Source: Mugil cephalus (taxonomy: Eukaryota; Chordata; Actinopteri; Mugiliformes; Mugilidae). Taken from it: 64,000 nucleotides of DNA. The stretch covers positions 3,896,204 through 3,960,203 of the forward strand of contig NC_061785.1 in the NCBI RefSeq assembly GCF_022458985.1. Direction: 5' to 3'. A program made the position numbers and the translations under genes. The number at the start of each line of letters is the position of its first letter. Position 1 is the first letter of the stretch. Below, piece after piece: positions 14,454 to 27,300 of the stretch. The notes under the pieces are model-generated. The model searched no databases. It was not told the DNA's origin and saw only the letters and a list, made by a program, of their open reading frames with translations.

Positions 14454-14751
14454 CTTTGTTTCGGGTGAATGAAAACGGCAGCAGCGCTAACACAAACTGA
14501 GCGCACACTAGTTTTGGGGGCAAAATAAAGCACAACAATGGAAATACTGGGTTAATACCTGCGCCCTTAAACGTGCTACCAGTTCACCGAAGGGCGCCAG
14601 GAAAGAGCTTAACCCGCATGTCTTTACTTTCAGTTAGAGACAGAACAACTAACCGCGTTTCACCTGCATTCACGTGTAGCACCTACCGGATAACTTCGCA
14701 AAATAAATGCACAAAAAACTCTCCTGTCGAGCTCGTTTGAAGGCGACTTAC

Positions 14752-14965
14752 CTGGGACACCGCTTTGCTGAGACCGATGCGGCGACAGCGAGCGACTCCC
14801 CCAATCAAACTTCTCCTGAAAGTCCCCAAAAGCACCGTGTGCAGCGTAACTCGCGGTAAAGTTGCCCCGAACCTGCACCGGGGAGACGGTCTGAAGGCGC
14901 CGGGGCTCGTGGTTCACCCACCGGTGTTGTCAAATCCACTCAGCATCCAGTAACACCGCCGCATG
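14752..14965 (-). other. Candidate 5' non-coding exon of an unidentified leftward gene
   Basis: Read on the minus strand, a GC- and CpG-rich block ends at 14752 with CCCAG followed by GTAAGTCGCC, a near-perfect U2 splice donor. The block has no ATG-started reading frame that runs through the donor: a short ATG frame near 14946 stops early. It would therefore be a 5' UTR exon. By human synteny the next co-oriented gene beyond SLC35G1 is PLCE1, so this could be a PLCE1 5' exon. No PLCE1 coding exon is visible to the left within the window. The 5' edge given is approximate. It could equally be a chance GC-rich block. Confidence 0.35.
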
Positions 14966-15479
14966 AGCACAGGCAGGAGTCACGTTGAAATCGGTTTTGT
15001 CGTTGAGTGTGGACGGAGACAGTACGCTGCGGTGCCTTCAGGCGCGTCGGAAACCTTTACCTCCACGTCAAACTCGGTTTAGTTCAAGGGTTGTGTGGAG
15101 GGGATTCTCGTTTCTAGGCCTTTGAGTGAATTATAAACGTGTTTAAAGGTGCAGGTGTTACTGTTTGCATTCACACAAAACGAGGTGTTGATATTTCAGT
15201 TTGACAGGTATGGTCACTGTTTACAGGGGCGGAGTCTCCTCACAGGTGTAGGAGACGCCAGATAGTCCAATCTGGACTCCCAGTATAAATTTACAAAGTG
15301 TGCAAAACTACACTAAACACTGCAATTTTTAAATAAAAGTTATTCCTGCTATTCCCATTTTTTACCACTAGGGGTCACACGCTTTTAGTAAAACTGCACT
15401 TTAATCCCATGAAATTCCAGGTTATTCTTGTAAAAGGGTAATTAATTAAATAAACAACTCCAATTGTGTCCCTTTGTTG

Positions 15480-15712
15480 TAGTGCAAAGAAGAAAATGTT
15501 TGCATATTTTAGACATTTTTGAATGTCCTGCGTGGAGTTTGCATGTTCTCCCCGTGTCTCCGGTTACTCGGCCTTCGTCCCACCAGCCAAACACACGCTC
15601 GTTGGACAATTTTGTGGCCTATTCTGTTTTGTATGTCCTCTAAGCTGCTGTCATGCCCTTTTAAATTGCCCCGTGGGGACAAATAAAGTGATTTGAATTG
15701 AAAAGGTTAATT
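15480..15712 (+). repeat. Retroposon-like repeat with LINE-type 3' tail
   Basis: GGAGTTTGCATGTTCTCCCC is a motif found in many fish interspersed repeats. The end, GCCCCGTGGGGACAAATAAAG followed by TGATTTGAATTGAA, is a typical non-LTR retrotransposon tail. A similar tail lies at 2565-2590. Confidence 0.5.
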
Positions 15713-16269
15713 TGTGATCTCTATCTGATACTATTTTCTTTTGTTTAACTTTACATACCTTTACATATTGGACCTAAAAACCTAAAACATGGGCAAATAT
15801 GAACATATAAAGTTACAATTTTAAATATAGTAAAACAATATATACAAATATTTCCAATAAAAGCCTGAAAAAAATTACCAACATGCAGCTAAAAGGCAAC
15901 TAGGGCCAAGTCATTCATTTATCAGCTAAAAACACAGTATCAGCAGACACGGGTCCTTTTATTTTAGTATAAATTTAGTTTATATTGACATTACTGTGGA
16001 GTTTCCTTCATGCTTTGTGTTATTTGCTACGACATGCGCGTGAAAACAGGTCAAGCCGATTGGCGACGTATTTTTTTCCAACGGCACCTGAATGCAGCAT
16101 CGGTTTCTCTCTAGTAGCCCCACTGAGCTGTGGACAAGAGGACAATAACTCTGGGGTTACTGTGTCTGTGTGTGTGTGTGTGTGTCACTACATCGGAATG
16201 TCTGGCAGCGTGTTCCCAGTCGTTAACTTCACGCAGCAGGTCATATACATTTGCAGCTTCTTTGCCTTA

Positions 16270-16450
16270 AATCACCAGTGTCAAACATGCGGCGTGCGGG
16301 ATGATAGCGGCCGCCAAAAAGGCTCTAACCTGGCCCTCGGTATGAATTTGCAAAAAAATGTGCAAAAATTCATAATTTTTCAATGAAAATAATTAACTGC
16401 TATTCCTAATTTTCCCACTGAAGCGCAGGACTAAACACTTCAGACAACAA
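16270..16450 (+). repeat. Dispersed repeat, same family as the arms at 14.2/15.2 kb
   Basis: It starts with AGTGTCAAACATGCGGCGTGC and contains ATGAATTTGCAAAAA, AACTGCTATTCCTA and a diverged CACTGAAGCGCAGG in place of CACTAGGGGTCGC. This arrangement is shared with the repeat at 24315-24440 and the 14.2/15.2 kb arms. The type is probably a non-autonomous DNA element; the family name is not certain. Confidence 0.5.
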
Positions 16451-17529
16451 TGAGCTCAAATGAAACTTATTTTTCTTAAGAAATGTCATTTTTTAAAGTG
16501 TAATTCTACTTGTTTTTCTAAAAGAAATGGAAAAAAAAAGTTCAATTTCCACTCCCCCTCCTTAAAAGATTCACTGCGAGACTTCAAGTGTGTGTCCTGG
16601 TTTAACTCGTGGGCCAGTGACACAGAAAGCTGCAAAATACCTGCAGGTTTCCCTCAGATGAGACACTTTACCCTCCAAGAGAGATGCCCCCTTTTCCACA
16701 TCGCAGCCTGGAACTGCATTTATTTCAACTCGGAAAATGATTTTTTTTTTTTTTTTTTTTTCCAGTTCCCTCCCGCTCCACTGATGGGAAGTCTTATGCC
16801 ATCCGACAGGAATGTGCAACCCCTTTCCATTCCTCCAGCTCTCCTCCACCCAGGAGCCTTGCAATTCTTTGGGAATCCCCAGCTAGCTCCTTGATTGCAG
16901 GGAAAAAAAAAAAAAAAAAAAAAAAAAGTTCAGCATCATCCAGCAGACACAAGCTGCTCGCTCATTAATGACTTACAGCTTTTGTTTGTCGCATCTCCTC
17001 CCTCCGAAAACTGCCAACTTTCAGCTCTGCTGGAATCAAACAAGGAGCCTTTTTTTTTGTCGCTCCACATGAATCTGATTGAACTTTACGCCCTGAAAAT
17101 CACACTCAGAGGCAGAACACGCAGCTATAAGATATATGAGGAGGGTGTCTCATTAAATTTATTTACTTATTCTGGGTCCAAACCAGAGAAATCTGTCACA
17201 GGGTTGTTTTATGAGCGTCTCTCGTGGATTGTGGACGCACTCTAGGGCCTTTATAGGTCTGAAGGTGTTTACGGTCATCACCTCGTCTGTCCTGATGGTG
17301 AACCCACGCAGAAAAGAAGCACCACCCGCAAAACAGACAGAACTTAGTAAACACGACATACTGTATATTCCAGGAAGTGGACTTTATCTGATGTAGACTA
17401 CTCTGTGTTTGTGTGAGAACAGTTCCTCTCATTTCTCCAGCCACCTCACCTCCAGCCCGACCGGATCACCAACACTATGAGGCCCTGCTGTGTGTGGAAT
17501 AGCATAATACATTACATTACATTACAATT

Positions 17530-17655
17530 ACATTATGACACAGACACAAAAACAGTTTAGGAACAACTCAAAAAAAGACATGAAGGTGTTGACCTGGCCT
17601 CTGAATTCACTAGATCCCAAACTGATCAAGTGTCTAATTAATGATCCACCTTTAA
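17530..17655 (+). mobile_element. Fragment of a Tc1-like transposase gene
   Basis: This stretch closely matches part of the second Tc1-like family in the window: compare 47095-47185, which shares ACAGTTTAGGAACAACTCAAA and TTCACTAGATCCCAAACTGATCAAG-like blocks. In the intact family this part encodes the transposase C-terminal region (VLTWPLNSLDPKLIKCL here). No terminal inverted repeats are visible, so only an internal piece survives. Confidence 0.55.
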
Positions 17656-20421
17656 AATTGCTTTCATGTCGTTTTTATCTAACTTCTTTATATTTTATAT
17701 TGCGTGGCTTCATTGTGCGATGTCGTTGCAGAGGAAAGCATGTCTCCTTACCAGGGACATGACAACAACACTTGACTCGTGTTTTTTTTTTTTTGTTTGT
17801 TTTTTTTGTGGATGCTGCCCCCTGCTGTCCGAAAGTGTTCATTACAAAAACACAAAGACGCTGCTGTCAGGGCATCAAAATTAAAATTTCATGGCGTTTC
17901 ATTCTCTGTTCTAGAGCTACTCAGTTCTGGTTCTTCACTTATCTCAGTGCTCGGATGAAGAACAACCTCCCACCACCCCCCCATGTGCAGTTACCCCCCT
18001 GTGGAAGGTACAAGCGTTTGCTTTTATAAGATGCGTGGACTACACAAAGCTCCCCTCTGCACAAATACACAAAAGCCTAACAACTCTGCGTTGTTTACAA
18101 GGGGAAATAAACAAAGGCACAGCATGAATGCACAATGACCACAGTCCACTCAGCCAAGGACTATTCTGAGCAGCACCGTCAACACCTACCTGACTCAGTG
18201 GTTTATTTAATGAAAAAGAAACGGGTTGCGTGCGGACGTAGCCCCCGTTTGTCCCTTTGTCCCGTTTTGAGTCTCTTTTGGACGGCGCTCCCACACAGCT
18301 GTGTTTAAACTAGAGGAGACATGTTGTAAATGAAGGCACCAGACAGAGCGAAGGGTTATAAATTCATCCAGAATTTATTATTAAATCATACCATACTAAA
18401 TATAATCTATCACCAAACACACACACACACGCACACACACCCTCTAATGTGTGTTCAAGTAATATTTCACAGAAACAGTCAAATTAAAAAAGTATTAAAG
18501 CATAGTTATATATATAAAAAAACCCTTATTAGGTTTGTAAGGCTTACATAGGTCCTGAGACTGTTTACCTCTGATGGAAATACAACACATTGTGCTTACA
18601 CTACCAGCATTCAAGTCAACTAAACTAATTATATGATGGATATAAATCATGTAAAGAAAAAAAAAAAAAAAAAAAAATCCATCTTATGCAGCGACCACAA
18701 TATCCTGCTGTACTATGAACAATGATTAATACATGTCACAGTGTCTCTAACCAGAGAGTAATAGGATTATACATCACACATGACTCTAAATAGTGATTGT
18801 TGTTGCACAAGTTGTAACTTAATCATTGGGTTTCGCTCTTTTTTTCGCTCCATTTTTGCAATAAAATATTATCTCAGTTTAACAGAATATTCTTTTTCGT
18901 GCACAGTCGGGATGAATCTCAAAACCACAGCAGATTAAACGTAAATTCAATCAAGTAAACTCTCAGGGAGGCGTCACACCGTGCCACGTTTGACTTCTTA
19001 AGAGAATTTTCAAAAAATAACATATATACTCGCTCTTATAAAATATATGAAAACAGTAACGTGCAAAGTTTCAGTGCCCGGTTACCCTTTAATGTGTGGA
19101 ATAAAGATCTGTAGCAGGGGCTAATTAGGAGCGCGCACAGTTGTTGCGAGGCGCACAGTTGTTGTGAGGCGGTGGAACGAGAACAGAAACACGAGTGTGC
19201 GAAAAAATAAATGGGATATTAAGCAGCAGTGTGGCGACACTAATGGCCTTCCTCCTCTGGCTGCGTTGCACCCGAGTAAACAGTGTTACAGAGGACTGCA
19301 ACTGCACCGCAGGAACAGTACGACTTACACACAGACGCAAACATAATAAATTAAGAGCCACTTTACTTGAAATAGAGAATTTTAAAGGGCGTCCTACCAA
19401 AAAAAGAAACGCAGATACAAGGTAAAATTGCTTTGAGCACAAAACACACTGTCTTTGCTTTGAAATATTTAAATGAAGGGAGTTAAACGTATCCGCAGAC
19501 GACTCTTAAAACCTTAATGTCGTCGTTTTGAGTCTGATGATGCTCCTCGTTCTGCTTTAGGCCCTTGAATTAAGTGAGAAGTCATCATTACACAAGCAGT
19601 CATTGTGCTGATTGTCAGCCGATGATGCGTTGTCTCCGCCCCCCAGCATAGACTAACAGCATCGCACTAGTTTTTTTATTTTTTGCATCATAGAAAAGGT
19701 TGTTTTTAGACTGCTGAGAATTAAGGCGGCATCTTAGGTAAATCCCCAAGAACGCTAACGTCATATTCGCGTGCATGTGCACCCGAGGCTGCTGGCTACT
19801 GATCAGCTACGTTAAAGGGGAAAAGGGGGAGGGGCTAAACTTCACTACGTAAGGCACTTCAAAGACATCATTGTAGAAAAGGGAAAAGGAAAATTCATAT
19901 CATAAATTTGGGTTTTATAAACAGGTGGGAAATCCCTGAGGAAAAGAGTGAATCACACGGCGTGACCATGTGATTTCAAGTCGAAACGCAGCCAATTCAG
20001 CTTTTATATTAATTGCAATAAGTCAAATATTTGGAATGGCTTTGTGCAATGCAAATGTTTGCTTGGCATTTTTTACATTTTTTTTTATAACGCGTCATTA
20101 CAGCACCGATATAGAAAGTAATTTTTGGAGCATTCAAGTACAAACCATAAAATATTGTGATACTTAAAAGAAATATAAATATATATATATGTGTTTTTGA
20201 GTATGACACAGTATGAATGGTCCCCATGTAGTAAACCTCTCTACAGCAAAACAAATGGGACTGCGGATATCGTCGATCAAACTGAAATAAATTAATTTGA
20301 AGTCCGGCGTGTTTAGACTGCAGCCTCAGTCAAATCCAGATTGCATCCGGAAGGATTTTAAGAACGTGACATTTTGAATAACTGGTTTCAAAACTGATTA
20401 AGTTCTCTAACCATGTTCTCA

Positions 20422-20835
20422 GCATAGACTGTATAAAAACATGGCCGACGCATCTCCACTTCCTCCCATTTGGTCAAACCGACGCTGGTATCCTGGGGAT
20501 ACGGGCACTGCCACTTTTAGAGCTTGGAGCATTGCTGTCCCAAGTACACAGCTTATTCATTTATATTCCTAATCTCACGCTCCCCTCTTCACAGAGCGGT
20601 CGTTAGCAACAGCTAGCTACCGAAAACAGAACAGAAAATAAAAGCGGCCATCTAGTGGACCTTAAAAAATAAATACTGGACGTATACGTTAGTGTTTTAA
20701 TTTTAAGGACCAAGTCTAACCCATTAATATGAGGAGGCGGAGCTTAAACAGCCTGTACTGCAGTTAGTCACTAGGGGGAGCTCTACTTGCTTCGGTTTCA
20801 CTTTAAAGGAGCTGTCCTGTCCTCCATCTCCTCTA
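20422..20835. repeat. Dispersed fish repeat downstream of SLC35G1
   Basis: It begins CATAGACTGTATAAAAACATGG and includes GCGGCCATCTAGTGG, GAGGAGGCGGAGCTTAAACA and CACTAGGGGGAGCTC. It ends near CTCTATACAG, close to the inverted form of its start. It may lie within the SLC35G1 3' UTR; the length of that UTR cannot be fixed from sequence. Confidence 0.45.
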
Positions 20836-21304
20836 TACAGTCCTCATAATGCGACGCATCTTTGTCACAGTGGAAAGCAGTTCATTCAAAATAAAATCAA
20901 GCAGAGCAACGTCGTTACTGATAACTACGTTGCACCGTAACGTCCGTTCTGGTCACTTCTGGAAAAATAAATAAAACTGTTGGCTGTTAAGATTTGTGCT
21001 TGCAGTCTGAGCAAAGCCTTATAATCAGAGATGTGTATACAAAAATAAATGCATACGATAAATCACACAAGTTGACTCTTATATAGAAGAGACTCTTATA
21101 GAATCAACATGTATAGATGCACAGAGTTTAACTCAAACTACCACGAGCTCTTATCTAACCTCTAAATAGACTGGGCCTTTCCATTTACGCTCCCCAAAGA
21201 GCCTGAACATCCTCACAGGTCTGCGTGGAGAAAACAAGTAAATCAAGAACATATGATTGCAACAGAAAAGAGTAGAGTAACGTTAAAATGTTATGTGTCC
21301 CTTC

Positions 21305-24300
21305 TCAGCTCTTGCGTGAATTGCTAATCCACTTCCTAAGTGCTATCCCGCTGGTGCTCGCCACGATGAACAGAGCCCCTCCGAGGCTCCACCAGGTGGG
21401 CGCGCGGTTAAAGAAAAAGAACTGGAAGATGAAGGCCAGCAGGACGTCCACCGTCCTCATCAGGGACACGGCGCCGGCCTTCTCGATCTGCAGGGCCTTG
21501 GTGAGGAAGGTCTGGCCCACGATGCCCAGGACGGCGATCAGCATCAGCAGCCAGCGGTCGCGGCCGCAGGACGGGAGCTTCCACTCCCCGAGGACGGATA
21601 AGGCGATGATGCACTCGATCAGGCCGATGACGGCGTAGTACCAGACGGAGAGGTAGTAGTGGACGCTCTTACCCAACTTGCGGAGGATGACGAACGTGAA
21701 AGCGGCTCCGATGGCTCCTACAGACAAATCAATGAGTGAACACGCCACAGGACACAGACGCAAAGGTCAGAGCAGCTGATTCATTTCTACGTCGTTATTA
21801 TTGAATTCCTCATTAGATTATCTGGGTTAATTCAAGCAAAGTACTGTATTAAACTTTTTAGCTTATGTTTCCTGATGTGACCTTTGTGATGATTCAATTT
21901 TTTAAAGTCAACTAGACATCAACTAGACCCTGATGACGTTTCAAACAAAAACCCAGTAGAAAGTAATGCTTTGCAACAATAAATATATATATTCTTGACC
22001 TGAATAAGTATGCTGAGAATAGACAGCTCATGTGCTACATACTGGGAGCTGATATGTATAGCCTGTATAAAAACAGGCTGCACCTCAGCACCATCTGTAG
22101 CATTTAATAGTACTCCACAGCATGTTGTTAGATCAGATAGTGTAACAGGCATTTCTCTGAAGCCTTCTACATGTACTGAAGATTATTTATTTGCAGCCCC
22201 TCTTGTTTTTCACTGCGAAAACAGCATTACTAGAACAGCATTACTAGAAAGAAGCATTACTTGAAATTCCATTTTTGCAGTGTTCTAAGTGTATTGTCTG
22301 CAGCATTTGCACTATTTTTACTGTTGGCATTGTTTGCACATGCACACCTTATGCTCATTCACTTTTATTGTACTTGTATTTAGTTTGGTGAAGTTGTTAA
22401 CTGACTGGTGTCCAGAGGACTTTACTGTTCCTCTGCTAGCGTTAGCCGATACATTGCAGTAGCACTTTAGTTGTATTTTAGCACTGACATGTGCGGGCTT
22501 CATCTTTAGTGAAGTATTTCCACACACTGGACTCCTCGCCCGTCTTCTAGGAGGCGTCCATGTTGTTCCTGTCATGTGAATTAACCTCCATCCCGTAATA
22601 AAGAACTTCAACATTTCCTCCACTCTTCTCCACAGTAAAACTAAAGCCTGATTGCTTCTAGAAATGACTCAAAAACAGGGGACGCTGATGCTGCTGCGAG
22701 AGAAAATAAAGCCATTCCCAAAGGAGAACAGAAGAAGTAATTGTTCCATTTGAGACACACTTTGCGGCGCAATTTGGAACGTGGAGCCGCTCTTCCATTT
22801 CTAGCTGGGTGACTCAACAAAAATACATGTTTGCAAGTCAGAAACTGGCGAAGAATCACGACTTTGCCACTAACCTCTCAATTACTGCTGGCTTGAAAGT
22901 TCTAGCTGCACATCTGAGCAGCTCAAACTTTCTTTGCTTGTTAGTGGAGTGGCTTATTTCTCTATTTTAAGACAGGGCTCATAAATCTCTTTCTCAAAAG
23001 CTTTTTGAGCACCATGAAAGAGAAGGGCCACGGTTGACTGCGCTACGAGGCTACATAGAGTCAACATGGTAAGCGTGGCAAACATTCTCAACCTCCTGCT
23101 TCTCTCCGACTGAATCTTTTACTTCCTATTACAAGTAGTCGTCATCACCTGCGAAGGCGGCAATCGTCCCCTTGATGTGGTTCGAGTAGTTGCCCTCGAT
23201 GCCGCGGGTGTGATCGCCGAAGAGAAACGGCGGCCGGGCTATGAGGATGACTCCGGTTAGGGTAAAAACGGTGAAGACGCAGTCCCAGATTGTACATTTC
23301 TCCTTCAGGAAGATCCAAGCCAGGAGGGAGGTAAAAACTGGATTACTGAAGGGAGAGGGGGGGTCAATGAAAGGAAGGGTTTAACAGAAAAGAAGATAAG
23401 ATAGGTGGAGATAATATTTAACGAATCGCTGGCACAGAGCAAAGAAGAGATGAGACCAAGTGGAGCAAGGAGAAGGAAATGACTGCAATCAGACAGAATG
23501 TGCCCTCAAATATAAGCCACAGTCGGTGGAGTTGTCTCCTCACCTGAACATGATGACGGTGGCGTCCGCCAGCGGCATCTGCTGAACTGCATAGAAGAGC
23601 AGGATCATGGCGTTGGAGCCGAGGAAACCCCGAAGCACCAGGTACACGCGTTTCTCCCGGGGACCGAGGAAACCTGTCCTGGAGGAGCAGAGATATGAGG
23701 ATGACGGATGAATGGATGGCTGAATGGATGGAGGGATGGCTACACTGACTGATAGAAGAAGAAGAAGAAGAATAAGAAGAAGAAGAATGGAGGGAGGGAA
23801 TATGTGGAGCATAGTCGGTTGTGAAATGACAAACGATGGGATGGCTGAAGAAAGGGGGCAGATTTAGGAAGCGTGGGATGATGATGGATGGATGGATGGA
23901 TGGATGGATGGGGCTGGAGGGGAACGGGCGGGGGGCGTTTGTGGGAGACGAATTAGTGAAAAGATAAACAGAGGTGAATAGATGGATGGATGAGTGGGTG
24001 GGGTGGTGGGGAATCTAGTTTCAGCTCTGTTTAAAACATGATTCTCAAGTTATAGAAACATCCTGGTGAAATACAACAATCCGGCATAACATTATGACCG
24101 CCATGCTAATATTGCACAGTCATCACAGAGTGGACATGGGCGTGTCTGAGGGTCATCCCACGGATAGAAAGAGAGAAAAGGCTTGAAAACAAGGAGAGCA
24201 TAACTGTCAGGGACATGTGCTTCCTCACTGCTCTCAATCAACTCACCACCCAAGAAACTGTTGGTTTAGAAACGAAAAAAAAAAAAAAAGATGATATAAA

Positions 24301-27300
24301 GCGTGCACAAAGGGTGTCAGACATACGGCCCGATGAGTTTACAAAGTGTGAAAATGACATTAGACATTAACTGCGAATGTTCACTAAAAGTTACTGCTAT
24401 TTCTAAATTTACCACTAGGGGTCGATCTTTTTTAGTCAGTCATTTGCAAGCACATGAGAAAAAAAATCAGACTTAAGCGCATGTAAACACGTTGCTCTGA
24501 CTAAAATCAGTGTTCTCCTTATTTGACTAAGACAGATAATGCAAATGGAAATCATTCATCTCCAGCATGTATACGTGTTAATCAGACTTTAACTGGACAA
24601 CATGTGTGCGCCTGCTGCACAACCGCTGCACTGGTGTATGAGCCCAGAACATAAACATCCAAAAGGCCGGTCACAGAGGAAGAAGAAGATAAACAGAGCT
24701 TGTAGAAAAACCACCTGAGAGATAGCGCCCTCTTATCTGCACCATAAGTAGTGCGCACATTATGTACGAGATTAAAAAGCTGAACTATTATCTATCTGGT
24801 TGTTGTTTGCAATGCTGGTCTGCAGCATGAATGACTGTTGTTAATTATACGACGTAACAGGTCAACCAGAAAAAGGGGCCATATTAACCCGATGAAAAGA
24901 CACATATCGCCACCTAGTGTGGAGGAGGACGACATGTTCCTGTCAGTTATTTGATTTTCTCTGTTGCACGTTAAATGGGACATGGACCACATTCAGAAAC
25001 TACACTCTTTGTCCCAAGCAATTTCTGGTGGTTTTACCCACAGAGGTTTCCTATTTAAACCTCAACTTCCCACTAGTCTCTCAGAAATGAAGAAGCTAGT
25101 TGCCCTTATCAGATGCCTTTTGGATTACCATGACCTGGATGACTGAGAGCCTTCACAGACATATCAAACAATAGTACACTTTTTAATCTTATCTGGTGCA
25201 GATAAGATGGCGCTATCCCTCAGACGTTTCCTCTACCGGCTCTGTTTACCTTCTTCTTCTTCTTCTGTGTTCTGTTCCAGTGCAGCGGTTGTGGAGCATG
25301 CGCACACGCATTATCCTGTGAGTAGGGCGATTAAGGCATATACATGTCGGAGAAAACCGAATTCCAATCGCATTATCTGGGTGTCTTAATCGAATAAGCA
25401 GAACTCAGATTTTGGTCGGAGTAACGTGTTTACATGCACTTAAGTTGTCTAGTTAAAGTCCAATTAAGGCAATAATTTGTTTTTTTCACGTGCATGTAAA
25501 CATACTGACTCAGTGTTGTGGATATTACGCGACACTGAGACAAAGAACTAAGCCAAAAATTGGACTAAATATAAACATTTCCATAATGTAGTTATTCTCT
25601 TTGTACTAAAACAAAAGGAAACCTCTGTCGTCATTTATAGGTCATCATGTTATTATGTAACCGGTCCCCTAGAGAACAAACTGGGCTGTTTCTGTTTTCC
25701 AAAAGCGAAACGTTTCAAAAGGAACTGGACTTGTAGAGTTTTGTTTGCCCATCACAAACTTGCCTGACTTGTTTCTGTAAGAACCAGATACTGGCGCAAC
25801 TAATTTCAACTTGATCTTACAGAAACTAGTCAGGCAAGTTTCTGATGGGGTTTTTTCCCCACAGAGTTTCCTATTTAACCCTCAAACTTCCTCCAGTCCC
25901 TTAGAACTGAAGAAGCTACTCGGATGAAACATCTTTTCGATACTCTATAAGTCCATTTGCTTTTTTTTTGGGTTACCATGACCTGGATGACTGAGAACCT
26001 TCACAGACACATGATTGTGTAGACGTATGTGCACCCCTTGTTTTTAGCCCTATTTGTGTCATAATGAACACGTGTAACTCTTCAACCTGTCATTAAAGTC
26101 GCGCTTACTTGTAATAGATGAGTAACGGCGCAACGAAGACTATCTGGAAGAAGCAACGTATGGCGCTGATCTCTATGGCGTGGAGTCCCTGGATGGTTTT
26201 CACCAAGAGGGCAATGACGGAGAAGAAGACTGTGGACAGGAAGGCGTAGAACAAACCAATGCCGGGACATTTCTTTGGTTTCTCTGGGCCTGTAGAGAAA
26301 AAAAAAAAAGGATCAGGGGAAGATAAATAAGAGACAGAGAGCTGAATAATCATGCTTATTTTCATTTCATAGGATAAAGAACCTGAAACCGAGAGTACAT
26401 GTTATTGAACACCATGAGGCCTGGGTAAAACTTCAGATACAAAATAAAAAAAAAAATAAAAAAACTCCTCACAAACAAAGGATCTGCCAAAGACCGTGGT
26501 GTAGTGTTTGCAGATGCTGTCTGTGGAAAAACAAACCGAGATGCTTACTGAGATTGCATTTCTACCTGGGGTTACGCAGGCATCTTTTATTGTACTAACC
26601 ATTCCATCTATCAAATACAGTGTTTGCTCTCTCACGCTTGGACAAAGAACGAAGGCGTGGGTGGATATGTAGCATTTGTGTTGTCATATCATAACTGTCA
26701 CGTTTGTTTGTGTATAGTTTTTCTTTTATTTCCCCCCCAACAGGCCTGTAAACAGTAATTTGAAGAGATAATACGCTTTATTATTTGTACTAGTGGCCTC
26801 CTCTTTCAGGGACCACAAAGCACAACTGACAAGGAGAGTAAACTTTACAAACAAAACCTTCAAGGTTTCAAGGCTAAAACTATTTTAGTTATATTTTCCT
26901 ATGATTTCCATGTCACGTGACTTACTTGTTAATTGGAACAGGATTTAATTTATGAGCCTGACTCGTGTGGTGGCCTGTTACTTTAAAAGTGCACAGTCAT
27001 CCATCCTCTTACGTGCCGCTCCAGTAACACAACAGTGTAACAACAGCTCCAAATGCTCCCCTTTGTTTCAGTGCAAAGAAGATACTTTGGGAAAATGAAA
27101 CCGAAGTAAAAGTTTTACAAAAACCTTTTCTGAACAGTGTGTGTGTCAACACAGCACGCTTTTAAAACAGAAGGCTACACAGTTAGCAACCAAACTGTTG
27201 ATATGTGAGGAGCAGTGACGTGAGCAGCGGGAATGACATTATAATCGTTAACAGCACAGTGATAAGGAAAATGTGTTTTACCTTGGAACCTGATATTTAA

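Larger units (their letters stand above)
14214..15407. repeat. Inverted pair of a dispersed repeat (arms 14214-14400 and 15197-15407)
   Basis: The right arm begins CAGTTTGACAGGTATGGTC, then TTTACAAAGTGTGC, TTCCTGCTATTCCCA, CCACTAGGGGTCAC and CTTTTAGTAAAACT. The left arm is the reverse complement of the same series with scattered changes. The 0.8-kb interior holds a CA microsatellite (14405-14453) and the GC-rich candidate exon with its minus-strand donor. The arms look like two copies of one mobile repeat inserted in opposite directions; relatives are at 16270-16450 and 24315-24440. Confidence 0.7.
15713..21304. other. Intergenic sequence and SLC35G1 3' flank
   Basis: Contains the repeat fragments listed at 16.3, 17.5 and 20.4 kb, T and A homopolymers (16741-16761, 16901-16927, 18658-18677), and short GT/CA tracts (16159-16182, 18417-18440). 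The left-hand end of the SLC35G1 3' UTR lies somewhere here; several AATAAA-like sites on the minus strand prevent a choice. Confidence 0.5.

Noticed and set aside
24964..25389. Short plus-strand open frames inside the palindromic element
   Set aside because: They have no similarity to transposases and overlap repeat sequence shared with other loci in other frames.
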